Assembly: GCA_020724465.1 (NCBI GenBank)
Contig: DYGX01000001.1
Coordinates: 62,001-126,000, forward strand
DNA from: Thermoflexus sp.
GTDB taxonomy: Bacteria; Chloroflexota; Anaerolineae; Aggregatilineales; Aggregatilineaceae
DNA: 64,000 bases
Reading direction: 5' to 3'
The position numbers were made by a program, and so were the translations under genes. Positions 44,409-54,445 of the stretch are shown here, one piece after another (the first letter of the stretch is position 1; each line of letters starts with the position of its first letter). The notes under the pieces were generated by a model. The model did no database searches, was not told the DNA's origin, and was given only the letters and a program-made list of their open reading frames with translations.

Positions 44409-46704
44409 ATGGCTGCGGAGCGACACCCCACACCGGCATATCGAGGGCTGTTGGGGCGCGCGTCGATCTATGCGCTGGGGATGTACGCCCTGCTTATTGG
44501 CGGGACGTTCAGCGGCGTGACGATCGTGCGTGTGCAGCGTGCGAGCCTCGGCCTGCTCGCTGTTGCAGTCGCGTTCTGGCTGGTAGTGTTGTGGCGTGCG
44601 CCCGCGCGCACGACGCCCGGGTCCCCGTTCCTGGGGCTGATGGCCCTTTGGGGGGTGGTGCTCGCGGTTTCCGGCATTGGCGCGCCGTCCGGGCGCTCGC
44701 TGATCGCGCTGTGGTATATTGCTCTCTATACGGCGATCTGGATTGTGTTGAGCGACCTGCGCCAGCGCGGCGTGCCTGCGTCCGCATTCTCCGATTTGCT
44801 CGTCATCGCCGCGCTGCCGCTCATATTCTGGGCGTTTGCACAGGTGCTGCCCTGGTACTGGCGCTGGTTTGCGCTGCGGGAGATGGCCGTGCCGTTTTAT
44901 CCGGCGCGGCCCGTCGCCACGCTGGGGAATCCGAATCTCTTAGGCTCGATGCTGGCGCTGATGCTGCCGTTTGGCCTGGTGCGCGGCCTGCGCCAGGGGG
45001 CGCGTTGGGGTAGCGCGGTAATGGCAATCTGGCTGCTGGCAGTGGCAACCGCACTCTACATGACGTACTCGCGCGGTGCGTGGCTGGCTGCCGGCGCAGC
45101 CGTGGCGTGCCTGGGCGTTCTGCTGACCGGCGAGCAGGCGCGGGCGCATCGGGTCGCATCGGTGGCTCGCCGCGCTCGGCGTGATGGGCGCTGTCGTCAT
45201 TGTCAGCGCGGGGCTCATGATCGCTCTGACGTGGCAGGCGTTCGCCAGCCCTCAGCGCGAGGCCAGTACCCGTCTGCAGTTTTTTGCGGTCGCGCTCGAA
45301 CGCTTTGCGGCCAATCCGCTGCACGGGACCGGGCTATATACCTTTGGGCGCGAGCTGTCCAGGCATCTATCGATCCCGCCCGGGCAGCCGCACGCCCATG
45401 CTCACAATCTGGCGTTGACCGTGGCTGCCGAACTCGGCCTGCCGGGCGTGATCGCGCTTGGTGTCACTGCCGCGTGGGTGGCGCGGGAGATTGCCCGCAA
45501 TCTGCGCGTGGCCCGCACACCGGCAGAGCGCGATCTTACCGCGGCCACGGGGGCGGCGCTGGTCGGAGTCGCCGTGCACACACTGGTCGATGTGACCTTG
45601 CTGGTGCCCGCGATAGTCCTGGCTGTTCTGGTGGCGCTGGCGGCTGGAATCGCGCCGGACGCCGGCAAAGAGACGCCGCTTTGGCGTCGCGGGCTGCGGT
45701 GTGGGATCACTGTGCTGTGGGGCGGGCTGCTGCTGACCGGCTGGACGTGGTCGGCGGTCTATGGCGTCTATGTGCACGGCGAGCAGCTTGTCGCTGCGGG
45801 CGATTACCGCGAAGCGGTCGATGTCCTGGGCGTCGCGGCTCGCCGGGCGCCATGGAACACGCTACTACAAGCCGAATACGCGTACGCGGCAGGATTGGCG
45901 GTAGGGCAGGGGGATCGGGCTGCGGCGGAGATAGCGGTCGACGCCTATCACGCGGCGCTGGTGCGGGAGCCGGATCAGGCGTTGTGGTGGGCGAATCTGG
46001 CTGCGGTTGAGTGGGGGCAGGGTCATGCAGATGCCGCGGTGACCGCCATGCGGCGAGCTGTCGCAGCGGCGCCGGACGCGGCCGAGCTGTGGCTAAACCT
46101 GGGGCGCTTCTACGAAGACGTGCACCAGCGCGAGGGAGCCTGGCGGGCATACCGACGCGCGTTGCAGCTTGCTCCGCGAATCGCTTTGTCAGACTTCTGG
46201 CGCGAGACCCCGTTGAGACGCGCTGCCGTCTATACTTCAGCCCCGCGCCGGCTGCCGCAGGACGCTGCCCGGCGGCTGTGGCTGGCGGGCGACGAGCAGC
46301 GAGCCAGTGCCCTGCTTCGCACTCACCTCACATCCGATCCGGCCCAGCCGCGCCCGCTGATCGAACTGGCCCGGCTGGCGCTCTGGACAGGTGAGGTTGA
46401 GCGGGCGACGCGCTATCTCGACGCTGCCGCGCTGCTGGGGCAGTTGGAAGCTGATGCTGCCTGGATTGCGTTGCTGCGGGCGGACATCGCTGCGCAGCAG
46501 GGCGACGCGGCACAGGCGGAAGTTCTGCGATCCTGGGCACGTGCGCTGGCCAGCCCGGATTCCAGCGGCTATCGCCTGCTGTATGGCATGGACATCGCGC
46601 ATTACCAGTTTCTCAGCCTGACAGTTCCAGGCAAGCTCTTGCCGCAGCTTGTGGTGTTGGGGCCGGATCCGGCGCTTGTGCGTGCTGTGGCGGCAGCGCG
46701 CTGA
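44409..46704 (+). pseudogene. O-antigen ligase-like membrane protein with TPR tail, frameshifted
   Basis: The N-terminal frame (44409 to about 45160) encodes some seven hydrophobic helices and the GNPNLLGSMLALMLPFGL and TYSRGAWLA segments of the O-antigen ligase (Wzy/WaaL) family. Translation then fails, but the continuation is found one frame over from about 45163: WLAALGVMGAVVIVSAGL, the family GTGLYTFG and HAHAHNLALTVAAELGLPGVIAL motifs, more helices, and a C-terminal region with TPR units (YREAVDVLGVAARRAPWNTLL, WLNLGRFYEDVHQREGAWRAYRRAL). The break coincides with a repeated CGCATCGG, period ten bases (45145 and 45155); removing ten bases restores one frame of about 760 codons. Either a true mutation, phase variation, or an assembly error. 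Confidence 0.75.
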
Positions 46705-46707
46705 GCC

Positions 46708-47313
46708 TTATTCCGACGAGAGCAGTTGCTCGACGGCGGCGAGGTCATGCGGAGTGTTGATGTTTCTGAAGGACCGCCCGTCGGTGTCGTATGCCGCGTA
46801 CTCAGCCTCGTCCACGAACAGCGTGCGGACCGTGTCGAAGAAGGCCCGGATCTGAAGCTGCCCCTCGGCCAGGCGGCGGGCCATCGACTCGCGGCATGTG
46901 GCAGCGTACAGCGCGTGCAGCCCCTGAGGAACCCCGGATACACGCGGGACGATCGCATCGTGGCTGCCCGGCTGTTCCGCCGCGCGCGTCACAAGATAGC
47001 GCAGCAGATCCGGGTTGAGCAACGGCATGTCGCAGCCGACGACGAGCGTATAGGGCGTGCCGGATACCGCCAACGCTGAATACACACCCCCCAGCGAGCC
47101 AGCGCCCGGAAACACATCCCCGTAAAGAGGCAGGTCCAGATAGCGGTATGGTTCCGGGTTGTTGGTGACAATGAAGGTGGCCGTCTGGCCGAGGTCGCGC
47201 ACGCGCCGGATGACGTGCTCGATCAGCGGCTCGCCCAGCAGCGGCACAAACGCTTTGTCCGTACCCATGCGGGAGCTTTTCCCGCCCGAGAGGATGGCGA
47301 CTGAAAAACGCAT
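46708..47313 (-). CDS. mobA: Molybdenum cofactor guanylyltransferase
   Basis: 201 residues from the ATG at 47313. It attaches GMP to molybdopterin, making the bis-MGD precursor. Nucleotidyltransferase signature VAILSGGKSSRMGTDKAFVPLLGEPL, then PGAGSLGGVYSAL, LVVGCDMPLLNPDLLRYL and the C-terminal FRNINTPHDLAAVEQLL. Length and motifs are normal. No other molybdenum gene is nearby. It is convergent with the frameshifted gene, three bases apart, and divergent from lipA. Confidence 0.92.
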   Translation of the reverse strand: MRFSVAILSGGKSSRMGTDKAFVPLLGEPLIEHVIRRVRDLGQTATFIVTNNPEPYRYLDLPLYGDVFPGAGSLGGVYSALAVSGTPYTLVVGCDMPLLNPDLLRYLVTRAAEQPGSHDAIVPRVSGVPQGLHALYAATCRESMARRLAEGQLQIRAFFDTVRTLFVDEAEYAAYDTDGRSFRNINTPHDLAAVEQLLSSE

Positions 47314-47399
47314 GGCCGGTCCACACATCGTTCCATGAGGTGATCAGAGTATACCGCGTTTGCGCTCCCGCGCCGATGGCTGAGGACCGCGTGTGCGGT

Positions 47400-47405
47400 T
47401 ATAAT
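47400..47405 (+). promoter_or_regulatory. -10 box before lipA
   Basis: A perfect TATAAT, 43 bases before the GTG start; the -35 is not convincing. Confidence 0.45.
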
Positions 47406-47447
47406 CTGCCTGAGCCAATCGCACTGAGCTGATACACGGAGAGAATC

Positions 47448-48404
47448 GTGACGGACACCCTCGAACGCAACGACCTCGCGGCGATAGCCGCGGATGAGAT
47501 TCCCGTGCGTCCTCGGCGCCGGCCTGAATGGATCAAGGTGCGGGCGCCGAGCGGCGACACGTATGAGATGGTGCGCGGGTTGATGCGCAGCAAGCAGCTT
47601 CACACTGTGTGCGAAGAGGCGATGTGCCCCAATATCGGTGAATGTTGGGGCAAGGGCACGGCGACCTTCTTGATGATGGGCGACACCTGCACGCGCTCCT
47701 GCCGCTTCTGCGACATCAAGACCGGTCGCCCGGCGCCGCTCGACTGGCAGGAACCCAACCGGATCGCGCAGTCGGTCAAGGCCATGAACCTGCGCCACGT
47801 CGTGATCACCAGCGTCAACCGCGACGAGCGCCCTGATGGAGGGGCGCCGATCTTCGCGATGGTCATCCACCGCATTCGCCAGGTGCATCCAGGCTGTAGC
47901 ATTGAGGTGCTGATCCCCGATTTCAAGGGCAAGCGCGAGGCCTTGAAGATCGTCATGGACGCGCAGCCGGAGATTCTCAATCACAACGTCGAGACGGTCC
48001 GCCGCCTGTTCCGCACCGTCCAGCCTCAGGATCGTTACGAATGGGCCGAGGCCACGCTGCGCAACGCCAAAGAACTCGATCCCTTGGTGCTGACCAAGAG
48101 CGGCATCATGGTCGGGCTGGGCGAGACGTTCGATGAAGTGGTCGAGACGATGACAGACCTGGCTAGCTGGGGCGTGGACATCCTGACCATCGGCCAGTAT
48201 CTACAGCCCAGCAAGAAGCACATGCCGATCGACCGTTACTACACCCCTGAGGAGTTCCAGGAACTCAAGCGCATTGGGCTGGAAGAGCTGGGCTTCAAGT
48301 GGGTGGAATCGGGGCCGCTGGTGCGCAGCAGCTACCGGGCGGAGCAGCAGGTCCGCGCGCTGTCGCAGCTAAACTACATCCACCTGCGGGATACGGCGCA
48401 GTAA
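47448..48404 (+). CDS. lipA: Lipoyl synthase
   Basis: Radical SAM enzyme that inserts two sulfur atoms into protein-bound octanoyl groups. 318 residues, GTG start with GGAGAGAATC upstream. Both iron-sulfur clusters can be seen: the auxiliary site [12 protein letters not shown] and the radical SAM site [10 protein letters not shown]. Further motifs are [41 protein letters not shown] and the conserved C-terminal VRSSYRAEQ with the Arg-Ser-Ser-Tyr. A strong terminator follows. No lipB is next to it. Confidence 0.97.
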   Translation: MTDTLERNDLAAIAADEIPVRPRRRPEWIKVRAPSGDTYEMVRGLMRSKQLHTVCEEAMCPNIGECWGKGTATFLMMGDTCTRSCRFCDIKTGRPAPLDWQEPNRIAQSVKAMNLRHVVITSVNRDERPDGGAPIFAMVIHRIRQVHPGCSIEVLIPDFKGKREALKIVMDAQPEILNHNVETVRRLFRTVQPQDRYEWAEATLRNAKELDPLVLTKSGIMVGLGETFDEVVETMTDLASWGVDILTIGQYLQPSKKHMPIDRYYTPEEFQELKRIGLEELGFKWVESGPLVRSSYRAEQQVRALSQLNYIHLRDTAQ

Positions 48405-48430
48405 GACATCTCCAGAGTGGCTGGAATCAG

Positions 48431-48471
48431 AAAACCGCTCCGATCAGAAAACCGCCGGAGCGGTTTTCTTT
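48431..48471 (+). terminator. Rho-independent terminator after lipA
   Basis: A 12-bp perfect stem AAAACCGCTCCG / CGGAGCGGTTTT (48431-48442 with 48456-48467) followed by CTTTC. The A-stretch before it lets it work on both strands. Confidence 0.88.
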
Positions 48472-48599
48472 CTGCAAGTGGGTTTCGTGTAGTCATTACA
48501 CAACTTCAACAAGCACACACCCCCACAAAAGAAAAACTCCAGAGATATTAACACTATCCTTACAATACACTCTTCAGCCCAGGCACCGGGAGCCAAACA

Positions 48600-49784
48600 T
48601 CACGACTCGATGATCTTATCATCGATCAACTGCTGCTGCACCCGCTGCCCACGCGGATCAAACGCAAAAAACGGCGCGTGCATCTGAAACTCCATATCCT
48701 GCATCGCACGCCCAGCACGGTTCTTCTCAACCGTGAAAACCACCCAATCACGATACTGCCGCGCCTGATAGGGATTGAACGCCACGTGTTCTTTCGACAG
48801 AATGTGATACTTGTTATTCATAATAATCGCGATATCGCACTCATAGTCCAGCGCCGAGCTGCCGCGCAGGTGAAACAAATGCAACCGGTTCGCCCGCAGC
48901 CCCTCGCGATCCGCCGCCACAATTGCCCACACCGGCACCCCAAGCGCCAGCGCCATATCCTTCAGGCCCTCGACTATAATCGTGACCTTCTCCGCCTCGT
49001 CCGTAGCGCGCTCAGGGTGGATCGCCACCTTCTGCAAATAGTCCACAAAGACCGTAACATTCCCACCAGTCGCGTCGCAAAGGCGACCGGTCATCTCCCG
49101 AATCGCGCGCAGAGTCGTCACCGCCGGGCTAGCCTTCACCAGAATCAAACGGTCCGCATAGCGATTCATCCGCGCCAGTGCCATCGCGGTCCTGGCATTC
49201 TCACGTAGAATCGTCTGAAGCGACCCGCCACCATCCAGACCACCGCGCAGCGTGCTCTTAGCCCGTTCCGCGATGATAATGTCGTACAGATCCTTGAGGC
49301 GAATCCCTTGCTTCAGATCGACTTCCGGCGGGTTGATGCTCTCCAGACAGAGCAGGCGGTTCATCAGATGCGTTTCAGTGTGCTCATACGAGAGGTAAAA
49401 CGCGAACTGGCCCGGCCGCATGGCGATATTGCGCGCGATCTGCAGCGTCGCGATTGTCTTGCCGATTCCCTGCGCTCCCCCCAACAGCACAAGCTCGGTC
49501 TTGCGCAGCCCTCCGCCAATCATCCCATCCAACGGATCGAAGCCGGTCGGGAGCGGCACATACTCTGTCAGATCGCCGCGCACAACCATGTCGTTCGCCT
49601 CGTTCATCACCTGGGCGAGCGTACGCGGCATATGAGCCATACTCCGATTCGGACGCCCGCGTGGCGTCCGGCGTCGAAGCTCCGCCTGCTGCGCATCGTC
49701 CGAACCGCCCGCATCCGGCAAATTGGGCGTAGACGGCGTCGCAGGCTTATCCGCCATGTCATCGTGGAACCGTCGAGTCGACAT
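48600..49784 (-). CDS. DnaB-type RecA-fold ATPase without the DnaB N-terminal domain
   Basis: 394 residues. After a Pro- and Arg-rich tail of about 60 residues the protein carries the DnaB helicase C-terminal core: LPTGFDPLDGMIGGGLRKTELVLLGG, Walker A GAQGIGKTIATLQ, YLSYEHTETHLMNRLL, Walker B TVFVDYLQKV and LRGSSALDYECDIAIIM, ending in FTVEKNRAGRA with the arginine. The N-terminal primase-binding domain of replicative DnaB is absent, so this is probably an accessory or plasmid/phage-derived relative and not the main helicase. It lies just right of the composition switch. Confidence 0.8.
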   Translation of the reverse strand: MSTRRFHDDMADKPATPSTPNLPDAGGSDDAQQAELRRRTPRGRPNRSMAHMPRTLAQVMNEANDMVVRGDLTEYVPLPTGFDPLDGMIGGGLRKTELVLLGGAQGIGKTIATLQIARNIAMRPGQFAFYLSYEHTETHLMNRLLCLESINPPEVDLKQGIRLKDLYDIIIAERAKSTLRGGLDGGGSLQTILRENARTAMALARMNRYADRLILVKASPAVTTLRAIREMTGRLCDATGGNVTVFVDYLQKVAIHPERATDEAEKVTIIVEGLKDMALALGVPVWAIVAADREGLRANRLHLFHLRGSSALDYECDIAIIMNNKYHILSKEHVAFNPYQARQYRDWVVFTVEKNRAGRAMQDMEFQMHAPFFAFDPRGQRVQQQLIDDKIIES

Positions 49785-49971
49785 ACCCAGACACCCCTTA
49801 CAACCAGAAATTCTGCGTGAATTCTACTGTTTCCTTAAGAACCGTGCAATCTGCACACGCCGGCACGCTCTAACGTCAGAACGACCAAAACCAAAACTGC
49901 CATTCTAGAAGCCACATCTGTTGTGATATACTCCGGACAAGAAACAACACGCCCAGAACAAAGGCTGACAG

Positions 49972-52125
49972 ATGGAACGCGTCGACACCGAACCAGACGT
50001 CCAGGACAGCATCGATTTACGTGATCCGGCACTGTACATCAACCGCGAGTTGAGCATGCTGGACTTCAACTACCGCGTGCTGGAAGAAGCTCTCGACCCA
50101 GGCGTGCCACTTCTGGAACGGGTAAAGTTCCTGGCGATCTTCGCCAACAACCTCGACGAGTTCTTCATGATCCGCGTGTCCGGCCTGCGCGAGCAAGTTG
50201 CCGCTGGAGTGATCGAAACACCACCCGACGGCCTGACACCTGCCCAGCAGCTCGCTGCCATCCACAAGCGCCTGGTGCCAATGCTCGAGCGGCAGTACAC
50301 ATGCCTTCGCGACGAGATCATCCCAGAGCTAGAAAAGCACAACATTTTCATCAGCGCCTACAGCAGCCTCCCAGAAGACCGCCAGGAAGCCCTACAGCAG
50401 TACTTCGACCACGAAATTTTCCCGGTTCTGACCCCGCTGGCAGTCGACCCAGGGCGGCCATTTCCACACATCTCCAACCTCAGCCTGAACCTGGCCGTTC
50501 TGCTACGCAACAACACCGGTCAGCAGCGGTTTGCACGGGTCAAAGTTCCTCAGCCGCTGCCCCGGTTTGTCCCCGTACACGACATCATGCAGCGATATGC
50601 GGGCAAGCGCGGCGGAAAGCGCAAAGTCTTCGTCCTGCTCGAGGAGATCATCTCCGCCAACCTGGAACGGCTGTTTCCCGGCATGGAGATCCTGGAGTCC
50701 TATCCCTTCCGCGTCACGCGCAACGCCGACATGGAGATCGAGGAAGACGAGGCCTCGGATCTGCTGGAGACCATCGAGGCAGGGGTACGCCAGCGTCGGT
50801 TCGGGCGGGTCGTCCGGCTCGAAGTCCAGGAGGACATGCCGCAGTTCTTGCTCGATCTGCTAAAGGGCTATCTGAACATCGACCGCTCGGACGTGTACCG
50901 CGTGGACGGACCGCTCGGCCTGAGCCAGTTGTTTGAGCTGGCCGAGCTTGACGCGCCTCATCTGAAATACGCGCCCTTCGTCCCGCGCCGCCCAGCCGAA
51001 CTCACGCCCGGCAAGGATATTTTTTCTGTGCTGCGCGAGCGCGACGTGCTGCTGCATCACCCCTACGACTCCTTCCTGCCCGTCATCGAGTTCATCCGCA
51101 CCGCCGCGCACGACCCGAAAGTGCTGGCGATCAAGACGACGCTCTACCGCGTGGGAAACAACGCCCCGATCGTCCAGGCGCTGCTCGAAGCGCAGGAAAA
51201 CGGGAAGCAGGTCGCGGTGCTGGTCGAACTTAAGGCACGCTTCGACGAGGAGAACAACATCGTCTGGGCGCGCAAGCTGGAAGCGCAGGGTGTGCACGTT
51301 GTCTACGGCTTGCTGGGATTGAAGACACACTGCAAGGTTGCTCTGGTCGTCCGGCGCGAAGATGATGGACTGCGCCGCTACGTTCACCTGAGCACCGGCA
51401 ACTACAACGCCACAACCGCGCGCATCTACACCGATCTCGGACTTCTCACCAGCCGGCCCGATCTCGGCGCCGACGCAACCGAGATCTTCAACCGCCTGAC
51501 CGGCTATGCGCCCGCCGCGCGCTATCACAAGCTGATGGTAGCGCCAGAGTATCTGCGCGAACAGCTCGACGCCCTGATTGTGCGCGAGATCGAACACGCC
51601 CAACAGGGGCGCCCGGCACGGCTGATTTTCAAGATGAACGCCCTGGTCGACAGCCGCTTTATTCGGCGCCTGTACGAAGCCTCGCGCGCCGGGGTCAAGA
51701 TCGACTTGCTGGTGCGAGGAATCTGCTGCCTGCGGCCGGGGCTACCCGGAGTCAGCGAGAACATTCGAGTCACCAGTGTGGTAGGCCGCTTTCTGGAGCA
51801 CAGCCGGATCTACTACTTCGAAAACAACGGGCAGCCTGAGATCTACATGGGCAGCGCGGACCTGATGCCGCGCAACCTCGACCGACGCGTTGAGACAATT
51901 TTCCCGGTGGAAGACGAAGACATCAAGCGGCGCATAACGGATGAGATCCTGGCGATCGAGATGGCCGACAACCTCAAGGCGCGCGAATTGCAGCCAGACG
52001 GCACCTACCGGCGCCTTAAACCGCGAGACGGCGAGCCGGGGATCAGTTGTCAGGCATGGCTGCTGGAGCAAAGCGGTCCACGGCTCAGCGCTGTGTCCGC
52101 ACCTCTAACAAGTGCCCATCGGTGA
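49972..52125 (+). CDS. ppk1: Polyphosphate kinase 1
   Basis: Makes polyphosphate from ATP. 717 residues, full length. N-terminal domain with YINRELSMLDFNYRVLEEA and FLAIFANNLDEFFMIRV; catalytic region with HHPYDSFLPVIEF, ALLEAQENGKQVAVLVELKARFDEENNI and YVHLSTGNYNATTARIYTDLGLLT, whose His is the phosphohistidine; later HSRIYYFENNG with the second active-site His and MGSADLMPRNLDRRVE. A possible -10 TATACT is seen about 40 bases upstream. Its 3' end overlaps the convergent comEC by 41 bases. Confidence 0.97.
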   Translation: MERVDTEPDVQDSIDLRDPALYINRELSMLDFNYRVLEEALDPGVPLLERVKFLAIFANNLDEFFMIRVSGLREQVAAGVIETPPDGLTPAQQLAAIHKRLVPMLERQYTCLRDEIIPELEKHNIFISAYSSLPEDRQEALQQYFDHEIFPVLTPLAVDPGRPFPHISNLSLNLAVLLRNNTGQQRFARVKVPQPLPRFVPVHDIMQRYAGKRGGKRKVFVLLEEIISANLERLFPGMEILESYPFRVTRNADMEIEEDEASDLLETIEAGVRQRRFGRVVRLEVQEDMPQFLLDLLKGYLNIDRSDVYRVDGPLGLSQLFELAELDAPHLKYAPFVPRRPAELTPGKDIFSVLRERDVLLHHPYDSFLPVIEFIRTAAHDPKVLAIKTTLYRVGNNAPIVQALLEAQENGKQVAVLVELKARFDEENNIVWARKLEAQGVHVVYGLLGLKTHCKVALVVRREDDGLRRYVHLSTGNYNATTARIYTDLGLLTSRPDLGADATEIFNRLTGYAPAARYHKLMVAPEYLREQLDALIVREIEHAQQGRPARLIFKMNALVDSRFIRRLYEASRAGVKIDLLVRGICCLRPGLPGVSENIRVTSVVGRFLEHSRIYYFENNGQPEIYMGSADLMPRNLDRRVETIFPVEDEDIKRRITDEILAIEMADNLKARELQPDGTYRRLKPRDGEPGISCQAWLLEQSGPRLSAVSAPLTSAHR

Positions 52126-54445
52126 TCATCTCGATCGTTCCGTGCTGATCCGTCCGGTACAGACGCGGCTGCCCAACTACCTCTAACCGCTCAAGCACGC
52201 TCGGATGGGGAAGCGGGCTGCGCTGTCCCGCGTCAACCGCCGCGACGACAACCTGCGGTTCCACCGCCGCCAGGAAGCGCGGTGTGTTGGCGCGGTCGCT
52301 GCCCCCACCCGGCAAGAATAACACCGTGCTGCCCACATACCACCCTGCATCCAGCAGCGCAATTTCGTCGCGGCCCGCCAGCCCAAACCCAAGCAAGAAA
52401 CGCGCGTCACCATAGGTCACACGCAGCGCGGGCACCCGCACCGGCGGCTGATCGACGCCGGACTCGCGCGGCGCGAGCACCTCGATCCGCACCCCGTCAG
52501 AGGTCTCGATCACATGACCCGCCGCCAGCCGCGTTACCGGCGACCGGTCGGCAAGCGCGTCAAGCAGTACCGAATACGCCGCCTGGTCCCCAACGGCGAC
52601 AGCCTGCAGCACAACCTGTGCCGCGTAGCGCTCGAATACAGCAGGAAGCGCCGCAATTCTGGCTGCATCCGGCTCCGTCAAGATCACCGCATCCAGATCA
52701 CGATCGTAGAAGGGCAAGGCGCGTCCAAGAGCAGCCTGGAGCCGGCTTGCATTCGGCCCGCCATCGATCAAGAACTGGCTGCCACGCGGCGTGACAACCA
52801 GCACTGCTCCGCTGTTGCCCACATCGAGAAACCACACATGCAGACGCCCATCTGGCCGGCCTGCCGCCACTGCCCAGACCAGCAACACCACAACCGCCGC
52901 CGCCCCGGCCAGAGAATAAGCCGGAACCCGGCGCACAATCCGATCGCGCCACGCACGCCGATCGTCCGGATGCATCAGCCGCACGACCGCTACGGTCACC
53001 AGCACGGCATACACCACCCAGGCCGCACTGGCCGACAGCCGAAAATCGAACGAGGCCCATTCAAACCGCGCCAGGCTTTCGACTACGAACAGCGTGTATG
53101 TCAGCGGCAGCCAGACCACCCAGGCCAGGACTTCACCGAGCGAAACCGCGAGCAGCCCCGCCAGCAGCGCCACCCAACCCGCCACCATGATGTACGGCTG
53201 GACGGAGACAATCAGCAGATTCGCCAACAGCGATGCAGCCGAGAAGCGCCCGAAGTACAGCAGAATAAGGGGCGTCGTAGCCATCTGCGCCGCCAGGCTG
53301 ACCACCAGCGGCTCCGACAACCACTGCACCGCCCGTGCTGCTGTCTGCGCCGGCAGGAGCCGCGCCAGAAGCCACGCCAGCACGCGCGTGAAGTCCTCGG
53401 TGAACAGCACCAGGCCCGCTGTAGCGGCCACACTGAGCTGGAACCCGATATCCCACAGCACATCGGGATCGTAGAGGGACATGATCCACACCGCGAAGGC
53501 CAGCGTCGTCAGGCCGTACGCCCGGCGGCGCAGGCGGGCCGCCATCAGAGCGGCGACGCCCGCAATCGCGGCACGGACAACCGATGCATCACCGCCAGCC
53601 AGCACCGCATAAGCCACCACGCCAATCCCCGCCGCCCAGGCAGCCCGCTTCTTGCCCAAGACCGGATCCAGCAAACCCATCAAGACACGCAGCAGAATCG
53701 CGATATTGGCCCCAGAGATCGCGATCACGTGAGCCGCGCCGGTCCGGTTGAACGCTTCGCGAACATCCGCCGGAATCTCGCTTTCGTCACCCAGCAAGAT
53801 CCCGGCCAACAGCGGAGCCTGCGGGCTGGGCAGCAACCGCCGGATCGTCTGCACCGAGCGTTCGCGCAGCGCATAGACCACGGCCAACCACGGTCGCCCG
53901 ACATCACGTCCGACGATATCAACCGAATCGGCTCGCAGCAGGGCATAGATCCCGCGCCGCGCGAGATAGTCGCGATATGAGAAGTCATCGAAATTCGGGG
54001 GAAGCTGTAGCGCGCCGATCGCCCGCACCCGATCGCCATACGAATACGGGCTGTGACGCGGCGCCTGCACCAGAACCAACCCGGAGACCGGCGTCACCAC
54101 GCCGCCGACTTCAACCTGCACGGCACGCACGCGCAGGTTCACGTGAAAATCTCGCACGTCTGGCGGCGCATCAATCACACCGGTCAGGGCGACGTGGTCA
54201 TACCCCACATAGTGCGCCACATGATCGCGGGGCAGGGGGCGCCGGGTGAAGGCAAAGCGTGCGGCTCCAAACGCGAACAACACAAGGCAAACAAGAACAA
54301 GTCGATCCCGTCGACTCGGCCATAAGACGCCGGCTGCCGAGATCCCCACTGCGCCCAAAAGCAGCCAGACGCCAGGAGCGGCACCCAACCGGGAGGCTAC
54401 GAATACACCTGCTACCCACGCCGCGACCAGATAAAGCAGGGTCAT
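52085..54445 (-). CDS. comEC: ComEC/Rec2 DNA-uptake channel with degenerate nuclease domain
   Basis: 786 residues. N-terminal helices and the OB-like DUF4131 region lead into the competence domain (SYRDYLARRGIYALLRAD, LLAGILLGDESEIPADVREAFNRTGAAHVIAISGANIAIL), then many transmembrane segments and a C-terminal metallo-beta-lactamase-like domain. In active members that domain reads DVGQGDA and has an HxHxDH-like THPDADH motif; here these are DVGNSGAV and VILTEPDAARIAAL, so the metal-binding His and Asp are gone while LIDGGPN survives. The channel may still import single-stranded DNA, with strand degradation done elsewhere or lost. It overlaps ppk1 tail to tail. Confidence 0.9.
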   Translation of the reverse strand: MTLLYLVAAWVAGVFVASRLGAAPGVWLLLGAVGISAAGVLWPSRRDRLVLVCLVLFAFGAARFAFTRRPLPRDHVAHYVGYDHVALTGVIDAPPDVRDFHVNLRVRAVQVEVGGVVTPVSGLVLVQAPRHSPYSYGDRVRAIGALQLPPNFDDFSYRDYLARRGIYALLRADSVDIVGRDVGRPWLAVVYALRERSVQTIRRLLPSPQAPLLAGILLGDESEIPADVREAFNRTGAAHVIAISGANIAILLRVLMGLLDPVLGKKRAAWAAGIGVVAYAVLAGGDASVVRAAIAGVAALMAARLRRRAYGLTTLAFAVWIMSLYDPDVLWDIGFQLSVAATAGLVLFTEDFTRVLAWLLARLLPAQTAARAVQWLSEPLVVSLAAQMATTPLILLYFGRFSAASLLANLLIVSVQPYIMVAGWVALLAGLLAVSLGEVLAWVVWLPLTYTLFVVESLARFEWASFDFRLSASAAWVVYAVLVTVAVVRLMHPDDRRAWRDRIVRRVPAYSLAGAAAVVVLLVWAVAAGRPDGRLHVWFLDVGNSGAVLVVTPRGSQFLIDGGPNASRLQAALGRALPFYDRDLDAVILTEPDAARIAALPAVFERYAAQVVLQAVAVGDQAAYSVLLDALADRSPVTRLAAGHVIETSDGVRIEVLAPRESGVDQPPVRVPALRVTYGDARFLLGFGLAGRDEIALLDAGWYVGSTVLFLPGGGSDRANTPRFLAAVEPQVVVAAVDAGQRSPLPHPSVLERLEVVGQPRLYRTDQHGTIEMITDGHLLEVRTQR

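Larger units (their letters stand above)
47400..48600. other. Strand-composition switch (G/T-rich to A/C-rich + strand)
   Basis: To the left the + strand is richer in G than C and in T than A, even inside minus-strand genes such as mfd; to the right it is the reverse, for example inside ppk and comEC. In one intergenic line on the left (16741-16800) I count A 7, C 17, G 21, T 15; in one on the right (48481-48540) A 23, C 19, G 7, T 11. The switch falls in or just after lipA. The sign fits a replication terminus or an inversion edge. Confidence 0.55.

Noticed and set aside
48481-48600. dif site at the skew switch
   Set aside because: The segment ATTAACACTATCCTTACA resembles one XerD arm, but spacing and the other arm do not match the 28-bp consensus.
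52514-53980. 488-codon open frame opposite comEC
   Set aside because: Gln/His/Arg-rich shadow of membrane helices of comEC.
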